A DNA stretch of 64,000 nt from RYN-133 sp963754285 (lineage in GTDB: Bacteria > Actinomycetota > Actinomycetes > Mycobacteriales > Jatrophihabitantaceae): NCBI GenBank assembly GCA_963754285.1, contig CAVWFN010000006.1:310001-374000 (forward strand), read 5' to 3'. Position 1 is the stretch's first letter; each line of letters starts with the position of its first letter. Made by a program: the position numbers and the translations under genes. This document shows positions 42,189 through 51,139 of the stretch, one piece after another. The notes under the pieces were generated by a model that saw only the letters and a program-made list of their open reading frames with translations, was not told the origin of the DNA and searched no databases.

Positions 42189-44674
42189 CGCCGAACCATC
42201 CGGCGCAGTTGCGCGCCTGCGCGGCGGCCGGACTCGCTACCGCGCAGGGCGACCATGCCCGGGCCGCCGATGAGCAGCGCGAGGATCAGCACCAGCACCG
42301 CCGGCAGCACCCACGCGGTGTTCATGCTCTGGTCGGCCTGCTTGTAGCCGTAGGCGGCCGGTGACGGCGACGGAGTCGGCGTCGATGATGGCGTCGGGCT
42401 CGCCGTGTGGGTCTTCGCCGGCTTCGCCTTGTGTGTCGCGCTCGGCTTCACCGGCTGGGGCGCCGTCGCTGCCGGCGGTGCGGCAACCGGTGCCGGCTGC
42501 GTCGTGGCCGGCGGAGGCGTCGTGTGGTGCGACTTCGGCGGGTTGCACGACGCAGTCGTGATCGCCCGCGCCGACGCGAGCGTCTTCGCACGCTGCGCAC
42601 CGGTCAACGGCTCGGCGCCCAGCGCTAGCTCACCCGGGTCGAGGCCCAGCCGCTGCGAACGTGTCACCAGATGCAGGAAGGAGTTGATCGCCGCCGCCTT
42701 CGATGTGGAGATTCCGCACGTCGGAACCATCGCGTAGTCGACGGTCGTGAGCGGGTAGGCGTACTTGCTCGGGGTCTGCAGATCGTCCGACTGGGTCACG
42801 CCGTCGTGGTGTGTACGCATCTGCAACAGCGCGCTGCGCATCGTCGCCGTCGTCGCCGCCACCGGCGTCCCTGCGTGGTTCACCAGTTGCGCGGTCGGGA
42901 ACCGGTCTGCCGCGGCGTCGACCGAGCCGACGATCGCGAACAGCGCGCGGCGTCCTGGCGATTGCGGACCGAAACGCTGGTAGACGCACGGCACGCCCGT
43001 GTTGCTACCGCAGGAGGGCAGCGTCGGGTCGATGCCGCTCGGTCGGTCGATGATCAGCGAGGACGCGACGCTGTCGAGTCCGGTGATCGGGTTCCAGGTG
43101 ACCTGCATCGTCGACTGGCCAGGGACGCCGTTCGACTCCGGCGCGGTGTAGCCGGGATCGAGCACCTGGAACGACGTCTGCGGCATCGGAGCCGACTTGT
43201 AGTAGGTGTTGACGTGCATCCCCCACGGGTCACGCTTGCCGTTGAGGAACGCACGCGCAGCCGGGTCGGAATGGATCCAGGTCTCCAGTTGTGTCACAAG
43301 ATCGCTTTCACCGGCGACCACGAGCGGCAGGAACTGGCCGCGATTCAGCGCGCTCGACGGCGGGAAGTCCGACCGCGGGTACTGCGGGTTGAGCTTGTGG
43401 AACTCGGGGTCGTCGAAGATGTCGACGGGGTTGCCACGGACGGCGGGATCGCACGCAGGGCCCTGCTTGGTCTTGTCCGTGGCCTGCGAGCAGTCGAAGG
43501 CGAGCGAGTACGACTGCGTGATCAGCTTGGCGACGAGCCGAGCGTTCAAGGTCAGGTGCGTGATCAGCTTTCCCGTGCGTTCGTTGTCGATGTGGTACGC
43601 GACGACGATGGCCGAGTTGGCGATCGGCGCATACGCGAACTTTCGTTGCGGCGCGCCGAGACCCGTCGATGCGGGCTGGTTCACGACCGCGACGTCGGTC
43701 GACGAAGTCAGCGCGCCGGAGCCCGAGAGGAACGACTGGCGGGCGAGGGCTTCGTTGACGCCTGAGTCGAAGTCGAAGTTGATGCCCGACTTGCCCAGGC
43801 ACCACGCCGACCGCCACTGCTGGAAGGTTCGTGCCAGGACCGGCGCGCCTTCGGCGACGAAGGAGAAGTTGCGGACCGGGCAGTTCTGCGGCGTCGGTGC
43901 GAACGACAACGGCACCACGAGACGATCGCCCCAGCTGCACGCCTGACCGAGGCTCGTGTCCAATGCGTAGTTGCCGAACACCAATCCGACGTCGCCGCTG
44001 TGGTCGGCGCAGTCGACCGTCCTGCTGCCGGGTTTGGCGCCGGGGTTCTGCACGCCGCCCCAGTTCGGGACGACCACGATCGAACACGGCTGCTGCGAAC
44101 TGCAACGCAGGAAATCGTTCTCGACGTTCGTCTCGATGTGGAAGTAGGCCTCGCCGTCGCCGTTGCGGCCGGTCAGCGTGTAGGCCTGATTACCGACACC
44201 GTGGGCGGCGTTGGCGTCCCCGGCGGTGAAGTTGTAGCAGTCCGGGCCGAAATCGGGCCACTTCCACAACTTGGGATGCTCCGGGTTCGTCCCGCGGCAT
44301 TCGAGCACGGTGACCGCGTAGTACGTGTTTCCACTGGCGAAATAAGGGCCGGCGCCGTTGCTGCTCGGGGTGAAGTTCTTCCACGACACATGCACGACCT
44401 GGTCGGTCAGGTTCTTGGTCTGGTCGACGGACACCGACGGGACGGCTTTGTACTGGCGATTGTGGACCGGATCCCAGGCGTGATTACCCGACACCGTTCC
44501 TCGGACTGTCGTGCCCTCGCCCGTGTGCGTCAGAGTCGAGCCGGTCGTCCGGGTCGACCGGTGCGACCCGGACGGTGCAGCTGAGGCGCTGATCGGGCCG
44601 AATCCAGCTGCTGTCACGACGAGCGCGATGCACGTCGCGAGCCGGATCAGGCCGGTGCGCCGCAGAGCAGTCAT
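42185..44674 (-). CDS. Large PstS-like surface protein with C-terminal membrane anchor
   Basis: 829 residues from the ATG at 44674 (GAGGAAAG upstream; a longer start at 44740 is less likely). Signal peptide, then a Cys-containing N-terminal region of about 240 residues with immunoglobulin-like pattern (VVHVSWKNFTPSSNGAGPYF). A periplasmic-binding-protein-like region follows (about 260-690): FDSGVNEALARQSFLSGSGA, STDVAVVNQPAS, KFAYAPIANSAIVVAY. Then a Pro/Thr/Lys-rich stalk and a final membrane helix (NTAWVLPAVLVLILALLIGG). It looks like an enlarged PstS paralogue; phosphate binding is inferred from operon position. It is coupled to pstC by a 4-base overlap. Confidence 0.75.
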   Translation of the reverse strand: MTALRRTGLIRLATCIALVVTAAGFGPISASAAPSGSHRSTRTTGSTLTHTGEGTTVRGTVSGNHAWDPVHNRQYKAVPSVSVDQTKNLTDQVVHVSWKNFTPSSNGAGPYFASGNTYYAVTVLECRGTNPEHPKLWKWPDFGPDCYNFTAGDANAAHGVGNQAYTLTGRNGDGEAYFHIETNVENDFLRCSSQQPCSIVVVPNWGGVQNPGAKPGSRTVDCADHSGDVGLVFGNYALDTSLGQACSWGDRLVVPLSFAPTPQNCPVRNFSFVAEGAPVLARTFQQWRSAWCLGKSGINFDFDSGVNEALARQSFLSGSGALTSSTDVAVVNQPASTGLGAPQRKFAYAPIANSAIVVAYHIDNERTGKLITHLTLNARLVAKLITQSYSLAFDCSQATDKTKQGPACDPAVRGNPVDIFDDPEFHKLNPQYPRSDFPPSSALNRGQFLPLVVAGESDLVTQLETWIHSDPAARAFLNGKRDPWGMHVNTYYKSAPMPQTSFQVLDPGYTAPESNGVPGQSTMQVTWNPITGLDSVASSLIIDRPSGIDPTLPSCGSNTGVPCVYQRFGPQSPGRRALFAIVGSVDAAADRFPTAQLVNHAGTPVAATTATMRSALLQMRTHHDGVTQSDDLQTPSKYAYPLTTVDYAMVPTCGISTSKAAAINSFLHLVTRSQRLGLDPGELALGAEPLTGAQRAKTLASARAITTASCNPPKSHHTTPPPATTQPAPVAAPPAATAPQPVKPSATHKAKPAKTHTASPTPSSTPTPSPSPAAYGYKQADQSMNTAWVLPAVLVLILALLIGGPGMVALRGSESGRRAGAQLRRMVRR

Positions 44675-44776
44675 GGGGCTTTCCTCGAGTGATCGAAAAC
44701 GTTGCCGTCCGCAACACTGCGGTCGGCGCGAGCCTGACACGGCCGGCTAACGGGAGGTGAGGTTTTGGTTGCCAGC

Positions 44777-44800
44777 AAGTGAACCGACCGATGAACTTTC
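44777..44800 (-). promoter_or_regulatory. PHO-box-like direct repeat
   Basis: On the minus strand GTTCATCGGTCG is followed by GTTCACTTGCTG (GTTCA cores at 44796-44792 and 44784-44780). Actinobacterial PhoP/RegX3-type boxes use GTTCA-like direct repeats, normally 11 bases apart; here the step is 12. It lies about 105 bases before the large PstS-like gene. Candidate site for phosphate control. Confidence 0.35.
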
Positions 44801-44827
44801 CGTGCCGCCTGCGGCGTCGGCGTGAAG

Positions 44828-44868
44828 CGGCCGGCCTGCCCACCTGGCAAAGGTGGACAGACCGGCCG
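44828..44868 (-). terminator. Long hairpin after the first pstS gene
   Basis: CGGCCGG pairs with CCGGCCG, CTG with CAG and CCACCT with AGGTGG around a 5-base loop. The two remaining positions are C-A on the plus strand but U-G in minus-strand RNA, so the minus transcript forms an unbroken stem of about 18 pairs. It starts 28 bases after the pstS stop. With no U-run it is more likely a partial terminator or mRNA stabiliser that lets pstS exceed the rest of the operon. Confidence 0.6.
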
Positions 44869-44896
44869 TATGTGTCAGCAGTGCGTTACGAACCGA

Positions 44897-45997
44897 TCAC
44901 TCGGTCGAGCCGCACCGGTTGGTCGGCAGGAAGCCGTAGCTCTGGATGAGCGACTTCGCCGCGGGGCTCTTGCAGATCCAGCCGGTACCCGGCGAGCCGT
45001 TGCCGAACAGCGGGCGCAGGTAGGTCGGGACGGTCTGGCCACCGTTCTTACCGGCGTTGCGCACGACGTTGTAGACCTCGCGCAGGTACGGGAACGTCGA
45101 GTTGATCGTCTTCTTGCCGGTCGATCCGACGGTCGGCGCGACGTGGTTCACGCTGCGCAGTAGCTGCTTGCCCTGGGTGCCGGTGCCGTGGCCACCCTGC
45201 GACTGTGCGAGGTACACGGCCACCGAGTACGGGAACACGATGTTCGGCGCGGCCGCGCTCGAGAAGATCGCGCTGGTGCCCTCGTTCTCCTCGACGGAAT
45301 CGTCCTGGCCCTGCACGCACGAGCCGAGGGTGGTCACACCGATCTCTTGCAGGAAGAACTTGCGCGTACCCGAACTGGACTGAGGGATGACCGGGACGAT
45401 CGCGGCCGTGCTGGTGCCACCGACCTCTTTCCACGTCACGGGGCCCGACAGCTTGGAGTTGAGCAGGCTGGCATCGCAGCTGTAGATCGCGGTCAACTGC
45501 TGGGTGCTCAGGTTCGTCACCGCGTTCGTGTGGCCGGTGTGGTTGTCGGCGCTCCACGTCACCGCGTCGATCGCGAACGGGATGAACAGGATGCTCGACG
45601 GGTCCGTGCCGGCAGTGCGCCCACGCGAAGAGCGCGCGAAGTCGGCGCAGTGGTCGGTCTTGTCTCCGGACGGACGCGTGCCGGCCTCGAGTTCGGTGAT
45701 GCCCGCGCTCGACCCGTTGGGGCGTGTGATCCTGGCGCAACCGGTCTTCTCGGTAATGGTTGGGCTGCCGACGGCGTCGAAGCTGTACATCTTGTGCGCC
45801 GGCTTGGTCTTGTTGTACGCGACCGAGAATGCGTCAACAACGAGCTGGGTGGTGTCGGAGCCGGTTCCGACGATGGCCGTGTGGGCGGGCCTCAAGCCCG
45901 AGGGTGGGTTGGCGACAGCCGTCGTCGCTGTCGCGACGCAGATGGCGCTTGCCGCTACGACGCCAGTCGCGGCGAGCATCTTTTGGATCTTGCTCAC
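44897..45997 (-). CDS. pstS: PstS-family substrate-binding protein, secreted
   Basis: 366 residues from a GTG at 45997, preceded by AAGGAG. Signal peptide (MLAATGVVAASAICVATATTAVA), no lipobox. Then AIVGTGSDTTQLVVDAFSVA, TDPSSILFIPFAIDAVTWSA, LSTQQLTAIYSCD and VIPQSSSGTRKFFLQEIGV, a PstS-like fold (PBP-like_2). Conserved Ser and Thr in SDTTQ and SSSGTR correspond to phosphate-loop residues. Lacking both lipid and C-terminal anchor, it should be released or bound to its partners. First gene of the pst locus, separated from the rest by a long hairpin. Confidence 0.82.
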   Translation of the reverse strand: MSKIQKMLAATGVVAASAICVATATTAVANPPSGLRPAHTAIVGTGSDTTQLVVDAFSVAYNKTKPAHKMYSFDAVGSPTITEKTGCARITRPNGSSAGITELEAGTRPSGDKTDHCADFARSSRGRTAGTDPSSILFIPFAIDAVTWSADNHTGHTNAVTNLSTQQLTAIYSCDASLLNSKLSGPVTWKEVGGTSTAAIVPVIPQSSSGTRKFFLQEIGVTTLGSCVQGQDDSVEENEGTSAIFSSAAAPNIVFPYSVAVYLAQSQGGHGTGTQGKQLLRSVNHVAPTVGSTGKKTINSTFPYLREVYNVVRNAGKNGGQTVPTYLRPLFGNGSPGTGWICKSPAAKSLIQSYGFLPTNRCGSTE

Positions 45998-46228
45998 GCA
46001 GGTGCTCCTTCGGTGCACTGAGGTGGTCCGCCACTACACCGGGCGGCTCACGGAGATCACTGTGACCCCCGCGGCGGGAACGATTGCCCACTGCTCACAC
46101 CGGAGCAAGGCAGACCGCGAACCCGCCTTGAAGTCGCCGTTCGTCGTTAACCTGCTCGACCTTTCGCGTCCGATTGCCGGTGGATCTGATGGCTACAAAT
46201 CTGGACAGTTGACGCGAATATCCGATCG

Positions 46229-46879
46229 TCAGGGGTGGACGAACTTCCCGTGCCCGAAGTCGTGATGCAACTGCCATGAGGACGCCGACGGGGTGAACGC
46301 CGCGGCAAGGACGAAACCGACGACCAATGACGCTGCGACGAGGCCGAGACGCACGGTTCGGCCCCGGGCCACCGGGTCGTCGCGCCGCGAGCGGAAGTCC
46401 CGCCTGCTCACCACAAACGCCTCGTAGATGTGGCCGAGGAAATGCACACCGGTCAAGGAGACCCACACGATGAAGCTGGCCTGGTGCAACGTGAGCCAGG
46501 TGTCGCTCGCGCCATGGTCAACCAGCAGTGCGACGCCGGTGCCGATGACCGCAATGCTGCTCAGCACGACGAGTGGACCGATCAAGCGGAGAAGGAGCGG
46601 TGGCGCACCGCGCTCGACGTATTCGCGATGACCGGTGTAGTACCTCGCGAATCGATAGATCGTCGTAGCGCTCTTCAGCGTGAGCGGACCGATCAGCGCG
46701 AGGCCGATGATCGTGTGCAGCGAGATGTAGCCGCGCACGTCCAAAATCGTGAAGCCCTCGATGAGCAGGAGGACGGTCAGCACGATGCCCGTCGACGCAG
46801 TCAGTCGGCTGTTGCCCTCGACGCCGGGAGCGTCGTCGGCGGCGGGGGCACCGGTCGGGATGGCGAAGTTGCGAGTCAC
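46229..46879 (-). CDS. Four-helix membrane protein, probable b-type cytochrome
   Basis: 216 residues with four or five membrane helices. Histidines recur at helix ends as in cytochrome b561-like/DUF4405 proteins: YISLHTIIGLALIGPL, WLTLHQASFIVWVSLTGVHF and LGHIYEAF. A final helix leads to an outside tail rich in His (WQLHHDFGHGKFVHP). It could pass electrons through the membrane using two haems. It follows the histidine kinase gene by 20 bases on the same strand and lies beside a divergent flavocytochrome module, so a shared redox role is likely. Confidence 0.7.
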   Translation of the reverse strand: MTRNFAIPTGAPAADDAPGVEGNSRLTASTGIVLTVLLLIEGFTILDVRGYISLHTIIGLALIGPLTLKSATTIYRFARYYTGHREYVERGAPPLLLRLIGPLVVLSSIAVIGTGVALLVDHGASDTWLTLHQASFIVWVSLTGVHFLGHIYEAFVVSRRDFRSRRDDPVARGRTVRLGLVAASLVVGFVLAAAFTPSASSWQLHHDFGHGKFVHP

Positions 46880-46899
46880 GATTCTGCAATCTCCCGGAG

Positions 46900-48405
46900 T
46901 CAGCTCTGCAACTCCTCTGTGCCATCAGCGGGCAGCCAGATCTCGAACGTCGTCTCCCCCGGTCGGCTGGTGACCTCGATCGAGCCGCCGTGGGCGCGGA
47001 CTATCGCATCCACGATCGCGAGGCCCAGTCCGCTGCTGCCCGTCGTTGCCGAACGGTTCTCGTCGCCGCGCACGAACCGCTCGAAAATGTCCGGGAGCAC
47101 CGCGTCCGGGATGCCCGGACCGTTGTCTGCAACGGTCAACACTGCTGCGGAGCCGCCACTCGCACGGACGCCGACGATGACCGTCGTCCCGTCCGGGGTG
47201 TGCAGCCGTGCGTTGGCCAACAGGTTGGCCAGCACCTGGTGCAGGGCATGGGGATCGCCCACGACGGTCATTGGTTCGTCGGGGAGTTCGAGGCGCCACT
47301 TGTGTGTCGGGCCCGCGACGCGCGAGTCGCTCACGGCGTCGATGGCCATGCGCGTCAGGTCGACGTCCTCGCGCAACAGTGGTCGCCCCGAGTTGAGTCT
47401 GGTCAGGAGCAACAGGTCATCAACGAGATGGCCGGTGCGGGCAGACTCGTCGACGATGCGCTCCAGCGAATGCGCCACGTCGGGCGGGAGCAGATCATGC
47501 CCTTCGTCGACGGCGAGTTCGGCATGCGCTCGGATGACCGAGATCGGCGTGCGGAGTTCGTGGCTCGCGTCGCCGATGAAGCGCCGCAGCCGTTCCTCGC
47601 TCGCCTGGCGTTGCTGGAGCGATGTCTCGACGTGCTCGAGCATGTGGTTGAACGCGCCGGTGAGACGACCGACCTCCGTCCGGTCGTCGGAGGGCGGCAC
47701 CCGGTCGGGAAGCGAGACAGCTCCGCCGGACAGCGGTAGTTCCGCAACGCGGGTCGCGGTGTCAGCGACCCGGTTCAGCGGACGCAGCGCGAGGCGGACA
47801 ACGACCGCACCGCCGATGCCGACGACGACAAGAGCGATGGCGAAGACGATCGTTTCGATCAGCACGAGGCGATTGATCGTGTCCTCGACCGGATGCGTCG
47901 GCAGGCCGGTCACCAGCAGGTCACCGTCGTCGCCAGGTGTGGTCAGAACGCGATAATCACCGATGCCCTCGAGATGAATGGTGTGCGGGCTCGCGCTTGG
48001 CTGCAGTGCGGCCAACGTGGCCAACGCGGCCGTGTTGCTCGTGATGGAGCGGCCGGATTGGTCGTCGCGGTCGTGACCGACGATCGCCGCGGCTGTGACG
48101 GTGCCGTTGATGATCCGCGCGCCGAGCGTGCCTTCGGCCTGCCCGCTGACCGTTCCCAGTTGCTGGCTTGTGTTGTCGTGGTCGTGATCGTCGGGGTGTT
48201 CCAGAGAGAGCGTGTACCGGTCGCCTGCGGCGCGTAACTGCTGGTCGAGCCGGTCTGTGAGAAACCCGTGCAGTGCGATAGTCGTCGCGGCCGCGACGAG
48301 CACGAACGCGAAGGTCAACAGCGCGACCAGCACCGCGACCAGTCTGGTGCGCAGCGTCGTGCGCATCAGGAAGGCCAATCGGGGCTTGGCCGACGGTGGG
48401 GTCAC
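46900..48405 (-). CDS. Sensor histidine kinase (OmpR-type system)
   Basis: 501 residues. Two membrane helices (about 22-45 and 190-212) enclose an extracytoplasmic sensor of about 140 residues with an acidic-His patch (HPDDHDHDN) that might bind metal. HAMP, HisKA with RRFIGDASHELRTPISVIRA, then the ATPase domain: N-box HQVLANLLANARLHTP, G1 VADNGPGIP, G2 GSSGLGLAIV. The GTG start overlaps the response regulator stop (GTGA), so they are a coupled pair. Probable signal: metal or redox state at the cell surface, judged from neighbours. Confidence 0.93.
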   Translation of the reverse strand: MTPPSAKPRLAFLMRTTLRTRLVAVLVALLTFAFVLVAAATTIALHGFLTDRLDQQLRAAGDRYTLSLEHPDDHDHDNTSQQLGTVSGQAEGTLGARIINGTVTAAAIVGHDRDDQSGRSITSNTAALATLAALQPSASPHTIHLEGIGDYRVLTTPGDDGDLLVTGLPTHPVEDTINRLVLIETIVFAIALVVVGIGGAVVVRLALRPLNRVADTATRVAELPLSGGAVSLPDRVPPSDDRTEVGRLTGAFNHMLEHVETSLQQRQASEERLRRFIGDASHELRTPISVIRAHAELAVDEGHDLLPPDVAHSLERIVDESARTGHLVDDLLLLTRLNSGRPLLREDVDLTRMAIDAVSDSRVAGPTHKWRLELPDEPMTVVGDPHALHQVLANLLANARLHTPDGTTVIVGVRASGGSAAVLTVADNGPGIPDAVLPDIFERFVRGDENRSATTGSSGLGLAIVDAIVRAHGGSIEVTSRPGETTFEIWLPADGTEELQS

Positions 48406-49136
48406 GAGCCGACGCCGGCCGGTTTGAGCACATAGCCCACGCTGCGCACCGTGTGAATCATCGGCGCGCGATCACGGTCGATCTTCTTGCGCAGGTAGCT
48501 GATGTACAGCTCGACCACGTGGGCATTCCCGCCGAAGTCGTAACTCCATACCCGGTCGAGGATCTGCGCCTTGGAGAGCACTCGACGGGGGTTGAGCATG
48601 AGATAACGGAGCAGGTCGAACTCGGTCGCGGTCAGGTCGATCAGTTCGTCGGCTCGATGCACCTCTCGCGCGTCCTCGTCCATGGTGAGGTCACCGACCG
48701 CGATCGTGTTGCCCGCGGCGTGCTGGGCCAGGCCGGCCCGCCGTGCCAGGCCGCGCAGTCGCGCGAGTACTTCCTCCATGCTGAACGGCTTGGTCACGTA
48801 GTCATCGGCACCCGCCGTGATCCCGGCGATGCGGTCCTCGACGGCGTCACGTGCAGTCAGGAACAGCACGCACACCGACGGGTTGAGAGTGCGCAGGCGA
48901 CGAAGCACCTCGAAGCCGGCAAGGTCGGGGAGGTTGATGTCGAGGACGACGACGTCGGGTTGGAAGGACTCGGCCAGGTCGATCGCGCTCCGCCCGTTGT
49001 GCGCACTGCGCGCCTGCCAGCCACCGCGCAGGAGCATGTTCGTGAGCACGTCCGCGAGATCGGCCTCGTCGTCGACGACGAGGGCGCGCAGCGCGGTGCC
49101 ATCGGCGCGCAGCAGGGTCGCAGACGATGTCGTCAC
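48402..49136 (-). CDS. OmpR/PhoB-family response regulator
   Basis: 244 residues from a GTG. Receiver domain with acidic pair VVDDEADL, phosphorylated Asp in VVVLDINLPDLAGF, Thr in FLTARD and Lys in VTKPFSMEEVLAR. The winged-helix C-domain (LTATEFDLLRYLMLNPRRVL, then VVELYISYLRKKID) binds DNA. Coupled to its kinase. It is divergent from the flavocytochrome gene, with 102 bases between them, and probably controls both directions. Confidence 0.94.
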   Translation of the reverse strand: MTTSSATLLRADGTALRALVVDDEADLADVLTNMLLRGGWQARSAHNGRSAIDLAESFQPDVVVLDINLPDLAGFEVLRRLRTLNPSVCVLFLTARDAVEDRIAGITAGADDYVTKPFSMEEVLARLRGLARRAGLAQHAAGNTIAVGDLTMDEDAREVHRADELIDLTATEFDLLRYLMLNPRRVLSKAQILDRVWSYDFGGNAHVVELYISYLRKKIDRDRAPMIHTVRSVGYVLKPAGVGS

Positions 49137-49238
49137 CTGGTCATCATCGGCCCTGTCGGCCGTCGAGATGCTCTGAGATCCCTCTGCGTTTGATCTGACT
49201 GACGTCCTCAGTGCCGTTCCACAGGCTCGAAAGAGGAA
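49137..49238. promoter_or_regulatory. Divergent promoter region of the redox module
   Basis: These 102 bases separate the response regulator and the flavocytochrome genes. They contain AGATC and GATCT as an inverted repeat with an 11-base spacer (near 49174-49194), a possible site for the OmpR-type regulator. AAAGAGG precedes the ATG at 49239. Confidence 0.4.
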
Positions 49239-50639
49239 ATGGAGAAGAGCGCGGGTGATGCTCGCTTCGTGACCACACTGCGCGGGACCGCGTCGACCGC
49301 ATCTGCGGTGCGCACGTCCGCGCCCAGTTCATCGGCGGCTGGGGCGGTGGTGCTCGGCGGGATCGGCATCGGAGCTGCGCTGGTAGTCGCGCTGTGGCTC
49401 CAAGACGCGACGACCGTCGAGGGCGCTAGCGGTTGGCTCACCGGCGCCGGACGAATCACGGGCCTGCTCGCCGGCTACGCCGTCGTCGTCCAACTGGCAC
49501 TGATGGCACGAGTGCCCTGGCTCGAGCACCACGTCGGTACCGACCGGCTGGCCCGCTGGCATGCATCCGGCGGCCGCTACACGGTGTTCCTGGCGCTGGC
49601 ACACACGCTGCTGATCATCTGGGGTTACGCGATCGCGGCCCACACCGGTGTCGTGTCCGAGACGGGCACCCTGCTGACGTCCTACCCCGACGTGTTGATG
49701 GCGACCGTCGCGCTCGGATTGCTTCTCGTCGTCGGCACGGTGTCGGCTCGGGCGGCGCGCCGGCGGCTGTCCTACGAGACGTGGCATTTCGTCCACCTCT
49801 ACACCTATCTGGCGATCGCGCTCGCGTTCTCGCATCAGTTCTCGACCGGTGCGGACTTCACCGACCGGCGGGTGCGCGTGCTGTGGTCTGTCTTCTACAT
49901 CGCGGTTGCCGCCCTGTTGATCTGGTACCGCGTATGTGTCCCACTTCGCGCCGCGTTCCGGCATCGACTCCGCGTCGCTCGGGTCGTGCGCGAGTCGCAG
50001 GATGTCGTCTCGATCTACGTGACCGGCCGACACCTCGACAGCCTCGGCGCGGCGTCCGGTCAGTTCTTCCGGTGGCGCTTCCTCACCCGCGAACTGTGGT
50101 GGGCAGCCAATCCGTATTCGCTCTCGGCAGCTCCCGCACACGGACACCTCCGGATTACGGTGAAGGTCTCCGGCCGACACAGCGCCGCGCTCAAGCAACT
50201 GCGGGCAGGCACTCGGGTGCTCGCGGAAGGGCCGTACGGCTCGTTCACCGCAGCTCGCCGGCGCAGGCAGCACGTGGTGCTCATCGGCGCTGGAATCGGC
50301 GTGACTCCCCTGCGCGCATTGTTCGAGTCTCTGCCGGGCAACCCCGGCGAGGTCACCCTCGTTTATCGCGCGTCGAGCGTCGAGGATCTCGTGCTGCGCC
50401 GCGAGATCGATGCGATCGCCGCCGCGCGTGGCGCCAACGTGCACTATCTCGTCGGACGGCGTGGCCGAAGCCGCGTGGAGCCACTGTCGGCGAGCGGGCT
50501 CGTGCAGCTGATGCCGTGGCTGCGTGACTCCGACATCTACTTGTGCGGCCCCGATCAACTCATGGCGACTCTGCGCAGCGGGCTGCGCAGAGTCGGCGTG
50601 CCGGGACGACAGATCCATGCCGAATCATTCGTGTTCTGA
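49239..50639 (+). CDS. Ferric reductase-like flavocytochrome
   Basis: 466 residues. Six membrane helices of the ferric reductase domain with haem-ligand histidines (HHVGTDRLARWHASGGRYTV, LAHTLLIIW, WHFVHLYTYLAIALAFSHQF). A cytoplasmic ferredoxin reductase module follows: FAD-binding NPYSLSAAPAHGHL, NAD(P) loop LIGAGIGVTPLRAL and the terminal IYLCGPDQLM. It would move electrons from NAD(P)H across the membrane. Downstream FMN-binding and ApbE genes on the same strand suggest that the electrons go to a covalently flavinylated surface domain. Confidence 0.9.
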   Translation: MEKSAGDARFVTTLRGTASTASAVRTSAPSSSAAGAVVLGGIGIGAALVVALWLQDATTVEGASGWLTGAGRITGLLAGYAVVVQLALMARVPWLEHHVGTDRLARWHASGGRYTVFLALAHTLLIIWGYAIAAHTGVVSETGTLLTSYPDVLMATVALGLLLVVGTVSARAARRRLSYETWHFVHLYTYLAIALAFSHQFSTGADFTDRRVRVLWSVFYIAVAALLIWYRVCVPLRAAFRHRLRVARVVRESQDVVSIYVTGRHLDSLGAASGQFFRWRFLTRELWWAANPYSLSAAPAHGHLRITVKVSGRHSAALKQLRAGTRVLAEGPYGSFTAARRRRQHVVLIGAGIGVTPLRALFESLPGNPGEVTLVYRASSVEDLVLRREIDAIAAARGANVHYLVGRRGRSRVEPLSASGLVQLMPWLRDSDIYLCGPDQLMATLRSGLRRVGVPGRQIHAESFVF

Positions 50640-50650
50640 CGGAGCGTCCA

Positions 50651-51139
50651 GTGAAACGTGCCCTTCTCTCGATAGCCGGAACTGTTGTCGGCCTGGTGGC
50701 TCTGCTCGATTTCAAGAGCCATCAGAGCCCGGTCGGTGTCGCCGTCGGCGTGGCGCCGACGTCGCCTCAGCCCACCGCGACTCCATCGACGCGGCACCGG
50801 GCCACGTCCGGCAGCACGGCGAAGAAGCCACGTCGCCGCACGTCCTCCTCCAGCGCGGCGAGCGGGCATTTCGTCGGGAGCGCGATCCAGACTCAGTACG
50901 GGGTCGTGCAGGTCGCTGTGACCGTCGCCGACGGCAAGATCACCAACGTCTCGTTTCCCCAACTCACCGCGTTCGACCCGCACTCGGCCGAGATCAACTC
51001 GCAAGCTGCACCCATCCTCGTGCAGGAGACGATGTCGGCTCAGAGCGCCCAGATCGATACCGTGTCCGGGGCGACGTACACCAGCGGGGGTTACATCCAG
51101 TCGCTGCAGAGCGCACTCGACCGGGCCGGGCTGAAATGA
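50651..51139 (+). CDS. FMN-binding domain protein, flavinylation substrate
   Basis: 162 residues from a GTG with GGAG 7 bases upstream. One N-terminal membrane helix or signal anchor, then a Ser/Thr/Lys-rich linker, then an FMN_bind domain (about 85-160) ending in TVSGATYTSGGYIQSL. The SGAT motif is the recognised site where ApbE attaches FMN to the Thr by a phosphoester bond. The encoded product would be an outside-facing one- or two-electron carrier. It lies 11 bases after the flavocytochrome gene and overlaps apbE by 4 bases. Confidence 0.88.
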   Translation: MKRALLSIAGTVVGLVALLDFKSHQSPVGVAVGVAPTSPQPTATPSTRHRATSGSTAKKPRRRTSSSSAASGHFVGSAIQTQYGVVQVAVTVADGKITNVSFPQLTAFDPHSAEINSQAAPILVQETMSAQSAQIDTVSGATYTSGGYIQSLQSALDRAGLK

